A stretch of DNA of 64,000 nt from Mycobacteroides sp. CBMA 271 (GTDB lineage: Bacteria; Actinomycetota; Actinomycetes; Mycobacteriales; Mycobacteriaceae). Positions 42,346 through 52,526 of this stretch are shown piece by piece. The stretch lies in assembly GCF_009729205.1 (NCBI RefSeq), contig NZ_VTHB01000005.1:310001-374000 (forward strand), in the 5' to 3' direction. The notes under the pieces are model-generated. The model made no database searches and was not told the origin of the DNA. It worked only from the letters and a program-made list of their open reading frames with translations. How positions within the stretch are numbered: position 1 is the first letter of the stretch; every line of letters begins with the position of its first letter. The position numbers and the translations under genes were made by a program.

Positions 42346-43719
42346 GTGGCAACAGATCTGCACGTCGGACCAGCGCAGGCCGATTCGACGCCCATACCTG
42401 GACTACCGCAGCCACGCGGCCTGAAAGGCCTGCTCGGCGCGTTGTACGGGGCGGGCTACCTTGCCGGCGGCGAGCGGCTCCTGCGTCCGGTTCTCAGACA
42501 TTTTGGACCGGCGATGAAGGCCACCGTTCTCGGTTTCGGGGACATCGTGGTCGTCTCCGACCCTGGGTTGGCCAAGCAGGTGTTGACGGCGCCGCCGGAC
42601 GTTCTCCTCGGCGGCAAGGGGGTGGGCCCGGCCGAAGCGATTTACGGGCCGGGGTCGATGTTCGTCCAGGAGGAACCGGAGCATCTCAGGCGACGAAAGT
42701 TGTTGATACCGCCACTGCACGGTTCGGCCTTGAACGGCTACGCCCCCGTGATCGAGCGCGCGACCAAGAAGGCGATGCGATCGTGGCCGACCGACCGTCC
42801 ATTCCCGATGCTGGATGCCGCACGACATCTGATGCTTGACGTCATCGTCAAGGTCATCTTCGGCGTCGACGACCCCGTCGAGGTTCGTCGTATTGGCGGC
42901 CCGTTTGAGCGCCTACTAGATCTCGGCGTATCCGAACAGGTCACGCTGCGCTACGCGCTTCGTCGAGCAGGCGCATTGCGGTGGTGGCCGGAGTTGGCCA
43001 AGGTCAATCACGACATCGACCAAACGGTCCGAGCACTGATCCGCAAGCGACGCACAGACCCACAGCTGGGGGAGCGGCACCATGTCCTCGCCGTGCTAAT
43101 GCGAGCCACCGACGAAGACGGCAATGGCCTGTCGGACAGCGAAATTCGGGACGATCTGATCACCCTGATGTTAGCCGGCCATGAGACCACCGCCACCACA
43201 CTTGCTTGGCTCATGGACCTGCTACTGCACCATCCCGCGAGTCTCGCCCGCGTACGCGCCGAAGCAATCAATGGCGACGCGACATACACGACGGCGGTCA
43301 TCAACGAAACGTTGCGGCTGCGGCCCCCGGTGCCCTTCACCGGCCGCTATGCCGCCGCCCCATTCCGCATGGGTAATCACACCGTCGCGCCCGGCACGCA
43401 CATTGTGGTCCACATCAACGCGATAAACCATCACCCCGAAACATATGCGGAACCTGACGAATTCAGGCCCGAACGATTCCTGGACGCTAAACCGCAGACG
43501 TACGCATGGCTACCGTTCGGGGGCGGAATCAAGCGGTGCATCGGAGCGAATTTCTCCATGCTAGAGCTGCAGACTGTATTGCACACGATGTTGCGCCATG
43601 GCGATTTCCAGCCCGCTCACGAGAGACAAGAACGAGTCGTTCGACAGTCCGTGGTCTTGGTGCCCAAGAACGGAACACGGGTGCTCTTCCACCCCAATCC
43701 ACAGACTTCCGGCGTCTAA
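42346..43719 (+). CDS. Cytochrome P450
   Basis: 457 residues. I-helix LMLAGHETTATTLAW, ExxR in NETLRLRPP, the PERF-like motif FRPERF and the heme loop FGGGIKRCIGANF with C398 are all present, so it should be active. The N-terminal region (GPGSMFVQEEPEHLRRRKLLIPPLHG) resembles mycobacterial CYP135/CYP138-like enzymes; the subfamily is not certain. No ferredoxin gene is next to it. It is the first gene of P450-TetR-membrane protein. GTG start 42346. Confidence 0.92.
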   Translation: MATDLHVGPAQADSTPIPGLPQPRGLKGLLGALYGAGYLAGGERLLRPVLRHFGPAMKATVLGFGDIVVVSDPGLAKQVLTAPPDVLLGGKGVGPAEAIYGPGSMFVQEEPEHLRRRKLLIPPLHGSALNGYAPVIERATKKAMRSWPTDRPFPMLDAARHLMLDVIVKVIFGVDDPVEVRRIGGPFERLLDLGVSEQVTLRYALRRAGALRWWPELAKVNHDIDQTVRALIRKRRTDPQLGERHHVLAVLMRATDEDGNGLSDSEIRDDLITLMLAGHETTATTLAWLMDLLLHHPASLARVRAEAINGDATYTTAVINETLRLRPPVPFTGRYAAAPFRMGNHTVAPGTHIVVHINAINHHPETYAEPDEFRPERFLDAKPQTYAWLPFGGGIKRCIGANFSMLELQTVLHTMLRHGDFQPAHERQERVVRQSVVLVPKNGTRVLFHPNPQTSGV

Positions 43720-43738
43720 TGTCATCGACACGGACAAG

Positions 43739-44455
43739 ATGAGCGCCAAGGTATCCTCGCCAATCTTGGACCTGTTGACGGCGGGCGTGCCGCGGCAGCT
43801 ACCGCGGCACCGTCACCAGCTGTCCCGCAAAGATGTCTTCGACGCGCAGCGCGCCAGGATCTCCGCCGCGGCAATCGAACTGTTCGCGGAAACCGGTTAT
43901 GCGACAACAACAGTCCTGCACATCGCCCAAAGGGCCGGTGTATCACGCAAGACGTTCTACGAGATGTATCCGACCAAAGAGGCGGTGTTCCTCGACGCTT
44001 ACCAAACACTCGGTGCGCTGTTGACGAAGCTTGGACTGGGTACCACCTCGCGGGAACATCCCACCAGTCTCGATCACGTGCGCGATTCGATACGGGCGCT
44101 GCTAGAAACGATGGGCACCAACGCATCTGCGACGCGGATGTTCTATCTCGAAGCCCTCGGCGCGGGCCCCCGTGTGCGCGTACGCCGCAACGAGGCGATC
44201 GATGAGTTCGTCGACGCCATTACGCCCGGCTACCGACAGTTACGTAGACGCCTAGACCCACAACTTCCGGCCTTGAGTCGACGGCTCTGTCACCTCATCG
44301 TGGCCGCCAGCGTCGAGCTGATCACCGAATTCCTGGCCGCTCATAGCCCGAGCCAATTGCCTTATCTCACAGACGATCTCACCGAAATCGTGCGTGCCAT
44401 CGCCATCCCCAATCATCCGACAATGAAGACAACCGCAGCAAACCGAGAGGATTAA
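43739..44455 (+). CDS. TetR family transcriptional regulator
   Basis: About 238 residues. The HTH is preceded by an about 30-residue basic N-terminal extension (RQLPRHRHQLSRKDV): RISAAAIELFAETGYATTTVLHIAQRAGVSRKTFYEMYPTKEAV in parts LFAETGYATTTV and AGVSRKTFYEMYPTKE. ATG 43739 lies 20 nt after the P450 stop; a longer frame overlapping the P450 is rejected. It probably represses the P450 operon through the dyad at 42299-42315. Confidence 0.88.
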   Translation: MSAKVSSPILDLLTAGVPRQLPRHRHQLSRKDVFDAQRARISAAAIELFAETGYATTTVLHIAQRAGVSRKTFYEMYPTKEAVFLDAYQTLGALLTKLGLGTTSREHPTSLDHVRDSIRALLETMGTNASATRMFYLEALGAGPRVRVRRNEAIDEFVDAITPGYRQLRRRLDPQLPALSRRLCHLIVAASVELITEFLAAHSPSQLPYLTDDLTEIVRAIAIPNHPTMKTTAANRED

Positions 44456-44457
44456 CA

Positions 44458-45147
44458 GTGCCCAGCAGCTATGCCGAAGCTCTTCGCAGGAACTCCAAAG
44501 TCGTTGACGTCGTGGCCGTTCTGGGGGCCACCGGAGTCATCGTCGCGACATTCATGGCGCTCTCCGTCTTTCCGGACGCTTCCAAACAAAGCACCGTGCG
44601 AACCTTCTACGACAGCTGGTCGCAGTGGATACTCCTGGGTCTGGTCGCCTTCACGGTGTTCTTCTTCGCACAAATCTGGTCGCTTGGATGGCTGACCACC
44701 GTTATCCGACGCGCGGAGGGGGAGGGGCCGTACGCATGGATAACCTTTGGCGCAGAACTGATGTTCATGACGGTCTTCAATGTTGAGATCGGCGTGTGGG
44801 CAACCGCTCACCTGCTCGCCGACCGAATTAGCGACGAAGCGTTGTACGTCCTGCACGTCGCGGGATTCGTGATCGCCGCCCCGGTCGCATTCGCCGGCGT
44901 GGCCTACTTCGCCGCCATCCTCGGTCTGCAGCGGGCGACGAAGATTTTTCCGTCATACCTCGTCGTCATCTCGGCGCTGGCGATCGTTGGAAATCTGTGC
45001 GCGATCGGGGGACTCTTCACCGTTTCGGGCCCGCTCAACGCGGCCAGCGGCGTGATTGCCATCGGTGGCCCCATGGTGGCCTGGTCCCTGTGGTACGGCG
45101 CGCTACCGGGATGGTTCGTCCGTTACCAATCGGTGCAGCGCAACTAG
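44458..45147 (+). CDS. Six-helix membrane protein in the P450 operon
   Basis: 229 residues, about six hydrophobic helices ([121 protein letters not shown]). GTG 44458 follows the TetR stop by 2 nt. No transporter signature is seen. It may handle or sense the P450 substrate; no family recognised. Confidence 0.75.
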   Translation: MPSSYAEALRRNSKVVDVVAVLGATGVIVATFMALSVFPDASKQSTVRTFYDSWSQWILLGLVAFTVFFFAQIWSLGWLTTVIRRAEGEGPYAWITFGAELMFMTVFNVEIGVWATAHLLADRISDEALYVLHVAGFVIAAPVAFAGVAYFAAILGLQRATKIFPSYLVVISALAIVGNLCAIGGLFTVSGPLNAASGVIAIGGPMVAWSLWYGALPGWFVRYQSVQRN

Positions 45148-45201
45148 CGCCGCTGCACCAGTAGCCCGGGGATGGCGATCAGCACAGCAGATCGCCATAC
45201 C

Positions 45202-45241
45202 TACTACCGCGAGTAGTAATTACGTACTACTCTCCGTAGTA
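45202..45241. promoter_or_regulatory. Two tandem TACTAC-N5-GTAGTA dyads upstream of stand-alone qcrB
   Basis: TACTACCGCGAGTAGTA (45202-45218) and TACTACTCTCCGTAGTA (45225-45241) are two 17-bp dyads with identical arms (TACTAC/GTAGTA) and different 5-nt centres, start to start 23 bp. All four half-sites sit 11-12 bp apart. They end 30 bp before the qcrB ATG, in a 124-bp gap. The arrangement suggests cooperative binding of two dimers of a repressor. Arms resemble those bound by BlaI/MecI/CopY-type proteins (TACA/TGTA core), but the match is loose and the regulator is unknown. Confidence 0.8.
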
Positions 45242-45271
45242 GGCACAAAGTCTCTTCCCCCAGGAGCAGCT

Positions 45272-46858
45272 ATGGGTCAAGCAACGAAGCTTGCCGGTGC
45301 AGTCGATTCGCGCTATCACGCGTCATCGGGTCTACGAAGACAGATGAACAAGGTCTTCCCGACACACTGGTCATTCCTGCTGGGGGAGATCGCGCTGTAC
45401 AGCTTCGTGGTGCTGCTGATCTCGGGCACCTACCTCGCGCTGTTCTTCGACCCGTCGATGGCCGAGGTCACCTACAACGGCGTCTATCAGCCGCTACGCG
45501 GTATGCAGATGTCGAAGGCCTACGAAAGCGCTCTCAATCTGAGCTTCGAAGTACGCGGCGGCCTGTTCGTGCGACAGATCCATCACTGGGCGGCGCTGCT
45601 CTTCGCGGCCTCGATCGTGGTGCACCTGGCCCGCATCTTCTTCACCGGGGCGTTTCGGCGCCCGCGCGAGGCCAATTGGGCAATCGGTTCGGTCCTTCTC
45701 ATACTCGCCATGGCGGAGGGGTTCGCGGGCTACTCGATACCCGACGACCTGCTGTCCGGCACCGGACTTCGTGTGGTCACCCAGGGCATGATGTCGTTGC
45801 CGATCATCGGCACCTGGATGCATTGGGCGCTGTTCGGCGGCGATTTTCCCGGAAACGTCATCCTGCCAAGACTTTACGTCCTGCACGTACTGCTGGTGCC
45901 CGCCATCATGATCGCGCTCATCGCCGTGCACCTGGCACTGGTGTGGTACCAGAAACACACCCAGTTTCCTGGTCCGCGCCGCAGCGAGTCCAATGTCGTT
46001 GGGGTGAGGATTGTTCCGGTGTTCGCGGCGAAATCCGGCGCATTCTTGGCCATCGTGACGGCTGTCCTGGCACTCATGGGAGGACTCCTTCAGATCAATC
46101 CGATCTGGAACCTTGGCCCCTACAAGCCATCCCAGGTGGCGGCCGGGTCACCACCCGATATCTACCTGATGTGGACCGACGGTCTGCTGCGGCTCGTGCC
46201 GGACTGGGAGCTATCAGCCTTCGGCTACACGATCCCCGCGGTGCTGTGGGGAATCCTGGGCATCATGCTCGCGTTCGGGGTGATCGTCGCCTGGCCGTGG
46301 ATCGAGCGACGCTTCACCGGCGATAACGCACATCACAACCTGCTGCAACGACCGCGTGACGCCCCGGTCCGCACCGCCATTGGGGCCGCAGCCTTTTCCC
46401 TGTACATCCTGCTCACCCTGTCGTGCATGAACGACACGATCGCACTGAAGTTCCACATCTCCCTGAACGCCACGACGTGGATCGGCCGCATCGGCATCGT
46501 CGTCCTGCCGGCAGTCGTGTACTACGTCGCCTACAGATGGGCCATTGGTCTGCAGCGCAGCGATAGGGCAGTGTTGGAGCACGGCGTCGAGACCGGCATC
46601 ATCAAACGGCTTCCACATGGCGAGTACGTCGAGCTGCACCAGCCACTGGCCGGTGCCGACGAGCACGGCCACGCCATTGCGTTGGAATACCAGGGCGCGG
46701 CGGTGCCGAAGCGGATGAACAAGCTCGGGCTGGCCGGGGCACCCGGCACCGGCTCCTTCCTGTTCGCTGACCCCGCCGACGAGCAGCGCGCACTGACGGA
46801 CGCCGAGCATGATGCCCAACGTGCGGAACTCGCTGTGCTACAGGGAGGATCTCGATAG
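45272..46858 (+). CDS. qcrB: Cytochrome bc1 complex cytochrome b subunit (QcrB), stand-alone copy
   Basis: 528 residues, colinear with the mycobacterial QcrB of the bc1-aa3 supercomplex. It starts [22 protein letters not shown] after a short leader, has the heme b histidines in [19 protein letters not shown] and [12 protein letters not shown], the quinol-site block [11 protein letters not shown], and the conserved tail [20 protein letters not shown]. The main qcrCAB operon normally carries qcrC and qcrA beside qcrB; neither is here, so this is probably a second copy. From remembered M. tuberculosis numbering, Thr313 (telacebec resistance site) is kept and Glu314 is Asp. The ATG has CAGGAGC upstream. 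The dyads at 45202-45241 imply conditional expression. Confidence 0.9.
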   Translation: MGQATKLAGAVDSRYHASSGLRRQMNKVFPTHWSFLLGEIALYSFVVLLISGTYLALFFDPSMAEVTYNGVYQPLRGMQMSKAYESALNLSFEVRGGLFVRQIHHWAALLFAASIVVHLARIFFTGAFRRPREANWAIGSVLLILAMAEGFAGYSIPDDLLSGTGLRVVTQGMMSLPIIGTWMHWALFGGDFPGNVILPRLYVLHVLLVPAIMIALIAVHLALVWYQKHTQFPGPRRSESNVVGVRIVPVFAAKSGAFLAIVTAVLALMGGLLQINPIWNLGPYKPSQVAAGSPPDIYLMWTDGLLRLVPDWELSAFGYTIPAVLWGILGIMLAFGVIVAWPWIERRFTGDNAHHNLLQRPRDAPVRTAIGAAAFSLYILLTLSCMNDTIALKFHISLNATTWIGRIGIVVLPAVVYYVAYRWAIGLQRSDRAVLEHGVETGIIKRLPHGEYVELHQPLAGADEHGHAIALEYQGAAVPKRMNKLGLAGAPGTGSFLFADPADEQRALTDAEHDAQRAELAVLQGGSR

Positions 46859-46897
46859 CTCTGCAGATCACCGCTGCACGTGCAGTACGGTCGAGGC

Positions 46898-47281
46898 ATG
46901 TCGCAGCGTTTGCGTGCCGTCGGTGCCGCCATCCTGGCGCTGGTGCTTATCGGCTGTACCGAGCCCACTCCGGCACGCGCCACCATTGCCCGGTGCGCGC
47001 TGTCGAGTCTGCCCTCCGAGGCCTCGGCAACACTGGACCTGATCCATGCCGACGGGCCGTTTCCACATCCGCGAAACGACGGTGTCGTGTTCCAGAATCG
47101 TGAACGCATCCTGCCGTCGGAACCTCGCGGGTACTACCACGAGTACACCGTTCGCACACCGGGCAGCAAGACGCGCGGTACCCGTCGCATCATCACCGGC
47201 GGCACCCCGCGCAGCGATCCGCCGCACGTCTACTACACGGGCGATCACTACCAGTCATTCTGTGAGGTTGAAGGCGCATGA
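46898..47281 (+). CDS. RNase Sa-like guanyl-specific ribonuclease, predicted lipoprotein
   Basis: 127 residues. A signal peptide ends in a lipobox LVLIGC (C20). The mature domain follows Streptomyces RNase Sa closely: DGPFPHPRNDGVVFQNRE, GYYHEYTVRTPG with catalytic Glu82, TRGTRRIITGG with the catalytic Arg, and YYTGDHYQSF with His117. It should cleave single-stranded RNA after G, outside the cytoplasm or in a target cell. Its stop overlaps the barstar gene (ATGA), so toxin and inhibitor are co-translated. The upstream ATG at 46880 would add six residues and is less likely. Confidence 0.9.
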   Translation: MSQRLRAVGAAILALVLIGCTEPTPARATIARCALSSLPSEASATLDLIHADGPFPHPRNDGVVFQNRERILPSEPRGYYHEYTVRTPGSKTRGTRRIITGGTPRSDPPHVYYTGDHYQSFCEVEGA

Positions 47282-47571
47282 AGACCTATGTCGTAGACGG
47301 CTCCCATATCCATTCGCGGGCAGACCTCTTCGCCGAGCTCGGGCGCGCGGTGAATGGGCCAGGTGGCTACTTCGGCAGCAATCTGGACGCCCTTGTCGAT
47401 TGCCTGCGTGGAGGATTCGGCACTCCCGACGACGAACCCTTTCGGTTCGTCCTGCACAACGTCGCACAGATCGCGTCGGCGGTGGGGAAGAAGGACTGGG
47501 CAGCGATCGAGGAGATCTTCGAGGAGGCCGGCGTGCCGCTGACGACTCTTCGCTTACCCGAGGACGACTAG
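47278..47571 (+). CDS. Barstar family ribonuclease inhibitor
   Basis: 97 residues: MKTYVVDGSHIHSRADLFAELGRAVNGPGGYFGSNLDALVDCL carries the barstar pattern (helix, then G-x-Y-F-G-x-N-x-D-A-L-x-D-C-L), with the acidic residues that block the RNase active site, and ends VGKKDWAAIEEIFEEAGVPLTTLRL. It stays in the cytoplasm and should neutralise the RNase before export. It overlaps the RNase gene by 4 nt; a strong bidirectional hairpin follows. Confidence 0.93.
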   Translation: MKTYVVDGSHIHSRADLFAELGRAVNGPGGYFGSNLDALVDCLRGGFGTPDDEPFRFVLHNVAQIASAVGKKDWAAIEEIFEEAGVPLTTLRLPEDD

Positions 47572-47581
47572 TCCCGATAGC

Positions 47582-47618
47582 GCAATGGCCGGCCCCCGAT
47601 GCGGGAACCGGCCGTTGC
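47582..47618. terminator. Bidirectional hairpin between barstar and katG
   Basis: GCAATGGCCGG (47582-47592) pairs with CCGGCCGTTGC (47608-47618), 11 bp with one G-T wobble; the 15-nt loop CCCCCGATGCGGGAA can fold again. It lies in the gap between the convergent barstar and katG stops and probably ends both transcripts. Confidence 0.75.
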
Positions 47619-47628
47619 ACTTATCTGC

Positions 47629-49863
<2,235 letters not shown>

Positions 49864-50322
49864 TCACGTGTGTGATCCCGAAATTCGTGTGTGCGCTTCC
49901 CCGGAAGCGCAGTCGGGGCACAGGCCCCAGTAGATGACCTCGGCCTCTTCGAGAATGAAACCGTTGTAGTCCGACGGGGTCAGGCAGGGTGCCGCACCGA
50001 CAGCGCAGTCGACGTCCGCGATGACACCGCAGGTTCGACACACGACGTGGTGGTGGTTGTCACCGACCCGCGATTCATACCGTGCGACAGAGCCCGAGGG
50101 CTGAATCCTGCGCACCAGGCCGGCCGAGGTAAGCGCCGCCAATACGTCGTAAACGGCCTGTCGAGACACCTCGGGCAGACCGGCTCTCACCACGCCGAAG
50201 ACGGTTTCGGTATCGGCATGCGGGTTCGCCTCCACGGCTTCCAGCACCGCGACCCGGGGGCGGGTAACGCGCAGATCCGCCGTCCGCAGCAGCGCCGCGT
50301 ACTCATCCGGGGTGAAGGCCAC
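49864..50322 (-). CDS. furA: Ferric-uptake-type regulator FurA (peroxide-responsive repressor)
   Basis: 152 residues. DNA-binding domain RTADLRVTRPRVAVLEAVEANPHADTETVF and VSRQAVYDVLAALTSAGL; metal site HHHVVCRTCGVIADVDC; C-terminal Cys pair WGLCPDCA. It senses peroxide through iron and represses furA-katG. GTG 50322 is chosen because CATACT (50334-50329) lies 6 nt before it, the leaderless arrangement reported for furA of M. tuberculosis; upstream TTG/GTG codons overlap that -10 box. Confidence 0.95.
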   Translation of the reverse strand: MAFTPDEYAALLRTADLRVTRPRVAVLEAVEANPHADTETVFGVVRAGLPEVSRQAVYDVLAALTSAGLVRRIQPSGSVARYESRVGDNHHHVVCRTCGVIADVDCAVGAAPCLTPSDYNGFILEEAEVIYWGLCPDCASGEAHTRISGSHT

Positions 50323-50350
50323 AACGCCAGTATGCACCAATTATCTGGAA
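50323..50350 (-). promoter_or_regulatory. furA promoter, leaderless
   Basis: On the minus strand, CATACT (50334-50329) is a -10 box followed after 6 nt by the furA GTG. Just upstream is an AT-rich stretch CCAGATAATTGG, which occupies the position of the FurA-binding AT-rich box described for mycobacterial furA promoters. The assignment combines sequence and that knowledge. Confidence 0.7.
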
Positions 50351-50464
50351 TGAGTCCAGGAATTCCCAAAAGAGCTAGAAACCGGCCAGGCCGGCATCAA
50401 GAACCCAACAAACATCATCAATAGCGTTGACACCGAGCGCTTTTGCATATCAGGGACGGCCGGG

Positions 50465-50896
50465 CTACTTCGCTGACATCGCCTCGATCACCCCGCCCAG
50501 CAGCTTGCGTAGCTGGGTGCGGTCCTTCGCGGTCATATCACCGAGAATCTCGTCGTCGTCCTCGCGAAGAGTCGCGTCGGCATGCTCGAAGAGCTTCCGG
50601 CCCTTCGCGGTCAACTGTGTGGTCAGCACGCGGGCATCCGCCACCCGGCGCGCACGGCACACGAGGCCGGCTTCTTCCAGCGACCGCTGCACCAGACTCA
50701 CCGCTTGGGGGGTGATCCGAAGTTCGGCGGCGATCTCCACGTTGGATACACCGGGTTGCGCGTGGAGCACGGCCAGGCACTCCATCTGCGGAACCGTCAC
50801 ACCGAAGTCGCGCACAATCAGCGTCGCGCGCGACCACAGCAGTCGGTAAATCTGCGACACCAGGATGCCCATCGGAGTTTCCTCGTACGCGCTCAT
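50465..50896 (-). CDS. MarR family transcriptional regulator
   Basis: About 143 residues: a winged helix with FGVTVPQMECLAVLHAQPGVSNVEIAAELRITPQAVSLVQRSLEEAGLVCR (parts: MECLAVLHAQPGVSNVEIA, ITPQAVSLVQRSLEEAGLV) and the wing RVADARVLTTQLTAKG. ATG 50896 is preferred since the residues before it overlap the operator-like dyad. It may be self-regulated through AATGT-TTCG-ACATT at 50917-50930. It has no co-transcribed enzyme or pump gene; furA is downstream under its own promoter. Confidence 0.88.
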   Translation of the reverse strand: MSAYEETPMGILVSQIYRLLWSRATLIVRDFGVTVPQMECLAVLHAQPGVSNVEIAAELRITPQAVSLVQRSLEEAGLVCRARRVADARVLTTQLTAKGRKLFEHADATLREDDDEILGDMTAKDRTQLRKLLGGVIEAMSAK

Positions 50897-50916
50897 ACGC
50901 GGACAACAGTAGCCGA

Positions 50917-50930
50917 AATGTTTCGACATT
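50917..50930. promoter_or_regulatory. MarR-type dyad upstream of the MarR gene
   Basis: AATGT (50917-50921), TTCG, ACATT (50926-50930), overlapping a second short dyad CGAAA-TG-TTTCG (50914-50925). Located about 20 bp before the MarR ATG, in the size range of MarR operators. Probably autoregulatory. Confidence 0.55.
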
Positions 50931-51034
50931 CAACGATCCGAAGCGATGCGACCGCGGCGGCGTGTCTAGGTGTTCAAATACGTTAATCAATTACCTTAAC
51001 GGCGAATTCGGATCTCGCGCGCGGTGCGCGTCGC

Positions 51035-51700
51035 TCAGGCGAGGTCGGCCCCGGGCGCCCGCACCACCATCGGGACGGCGGGGAAGTACGCCGCCATCAC
51101 CGACCGCGACTTCCGAAGAGCCGCCGTGCCGTACCCCTTCTTCCGATGGTCGGGGTGAACCCAGATCCGGACGTTCACTTCGCCGTCGACCAGCTCACCA
51201 AAGACCATGCCCACCTTGCTGGGCCCTTCGATCGCGACGAACCAGGCCGCCTCTTCGTCGTCGATGCGCGCCAGCGCGGCCTTCAGCTCGTCGTCGAGGC
51301 CACCGGCCGGGGCACCGGAGCCGTCGCCCGCTTGGCCCACCTCTTCGGTGCGTATCGCGAAGATATCGGCATCGGAGTTTCCGGAGAACGGACGCAGTTC
51401 GAGACTCTCGCCCGAGCTCGCGGGGCGCTCCATGAGGGTGAAGGTGAGCTGGCTGTTGAGATCCTCGAGCTCCGCCGCGTTCTTGCGGCGCGCGTCCTTG
51501 GTCAGCTGAGCGAACGACATACCCATGACCGCCTCGCCGCCCAAACGGGAGGTTCCCAGTAAGGCAGCGATCGCATCGATCGCACTCTTTCTGTCATCGG
51601 CTTCCACAATCAGATCAAGGACTTCATGACGCCGTTCGAATGCACTGGTGAGCGCGTCGGCAATCTCGCGGCGGGTAGCAAGGCGGTCGTGATCGGTCAT
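51035..51700 (-). CDS. GNAT acetyltransferase with a GyrA-like N-terminal segment
   Basis: 221 residues in two parts. Residues about 8-90 read like the coiled-coil/tower end of the gyrase A catalytic core: RREIADALTSAFERRHEVLDLIVEADDRKSAIDAI and AVMGMSFAQLTKDARRKNAAELEDLNSQL (compare the GyrA segment ending in MRLQRLT...). Residues about 135-221 form a GNAT: AWFVAIEGPSKVGMVFGEL, VNVRIWVHPDHRKKGYGTAAL with the acetyl-CoA loop HRKKGYG. The topology suggests an acetyltransferase using the gyrase-like helix pair for dimerisation or for contacting a protein partner. ATG 51700. Confidence 0.75.
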   Translation of the reverse strand: MTDHDRLATRREIADALTSAFERRHEVLDLIVEADDRKSAIDAIAALLGTSRLGGEAVMGMSFAQLTKDARRKNAAELEDLNSQLTFTLMERPASSGESLELRPFSGNSDADIFAIRTEEVGQAGDGSGAPAGGLDDELKAALARIDDEEAAWFVAIEGPSKVGMVFGELVDGEVNVRIWVHPDHRKKGYGTAALRKSRSVMAAYFPAVPMVVRAPGADLA

Positions 51701-51943
51701 GACGTCAGCCTACGACCGGCACGCCGACGGCGCTCAAGAAACGTTGAGTGCATGGGTTGACACGCGGCCGGGCATGGACTCTGTATCACCATTCGGTCAC
51801 GGTACGACAACTCATTGGCTATGTCGCAGAACCTAATTGGGATATTGCAAGAGGCGCAGGTACAAAGGATCGTGGTGGTCGTCGCCGGCCGGAAGGAACC
51901 ACCCACGGGTACGAGCTCACGGCCGGAGAGAAGCGACAATCCC

Positions 51944-52498
51944 ATGAAACGCACGTACGCCGCCATGCTCGGCATCGCCCTACTGTTCACCACGCCTGGG
52001 CTGGCCTCCGCCGACGTCATCAAACGTCCCGTGGACACTCAGAAGACCATCGACGCAGTGATCGCCAGAGGCCTGTCTCAACGCGGCGTGCCCTTCACCT
52101 ATGGCGGGGGCAACACCGACGGCCCAACCACCAGTACCGACAACACGCCGGCCGCACCCGCGTCGACCACCAGCCTGCTGGGATTGATTCCCGCCCCGGC
52201 TGCCGCACCGGCGCCGAAAGTTCCCGGATTCGATGCCTCTGGGCTCATGGTGTACTCGTACGCGGCAGCCGGCATCAAGCTGCCCCGCAGGTCCAGCGAT
52301 CAGTACAACGTGGGGCGGAAAATTCCTCCGTCACAGGCACTTCCGGGTGACCTCATCTTCTACGGCCCCGAGGGCAGCCAAAGCGTCACGATGTTCCTGG
52401 GGAACAACCTGATGCTGGAAGCATCCGAACCCGCGGTGCAGGTGTCAGCGGTGCGCTTCAACGACATGACCCCTTACCTGGTTCGCGTCGTCGAGTAA
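51944..52498 (+). CDS. ripD: RipD-like secreted NlpC/P60 protein, predicted non-catalytic
   Basis: 184 residues with a signal peptide (RTYAAMLGIALLFTTPGLASA), an Ala/Pro-rich linker (60-93) and an NlpC/P60 domain. The nucleophile Cys of D-C-S-G is Ala98 (FDASGLMVYSY) and the catalytic His position is Ser147 (SVTMFLGNN). The same Cys-to-Ala and His-to-Ser changes mark M. tuberculosis RipD, which binds peptidoglycan but does not cut it. ATG 51944 has GGAGAGAAG upstream. Its 5' gap (51701-51943) shows no clear riboswitch. Confidence 0.88.
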   Translation: MKRTYAAMLGIALLFTTPGLASADVIKRPVDTQKTIDAVIARGLSQRGVPFTYGGGNTDGPTTSTDNTPAAPASTTSLLGLIPAPAAAPAPKVPGFDASGLMVYSYAAAGIKLPRRSSDQYNVGRKIPPSQALPGDLIFYGPEGSQSVTMFLGNNLMLEASEPAVQVSAVRFNDMTPYLVRVVE

Positions 52499-52526
52499 CC
52501 GCGCTACTTCGCGGTGCGCCGCGCTA

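Noticed and set aside
50382..50394. CCGGCC-A-GGCCGG palindrome between furA and MarR genes
   Set aside because: A one-base loop cannot form a stable hairpin, and GC palindromes of this size are common by chance in this genome.
51701..51943. c-di-AMP (ydaO) riboswitch in front of the RipD-like gene
   Set aside because: These riboswitches occur before some wall-hydrolase genes, but the conserved core pieces are not present in this gap.
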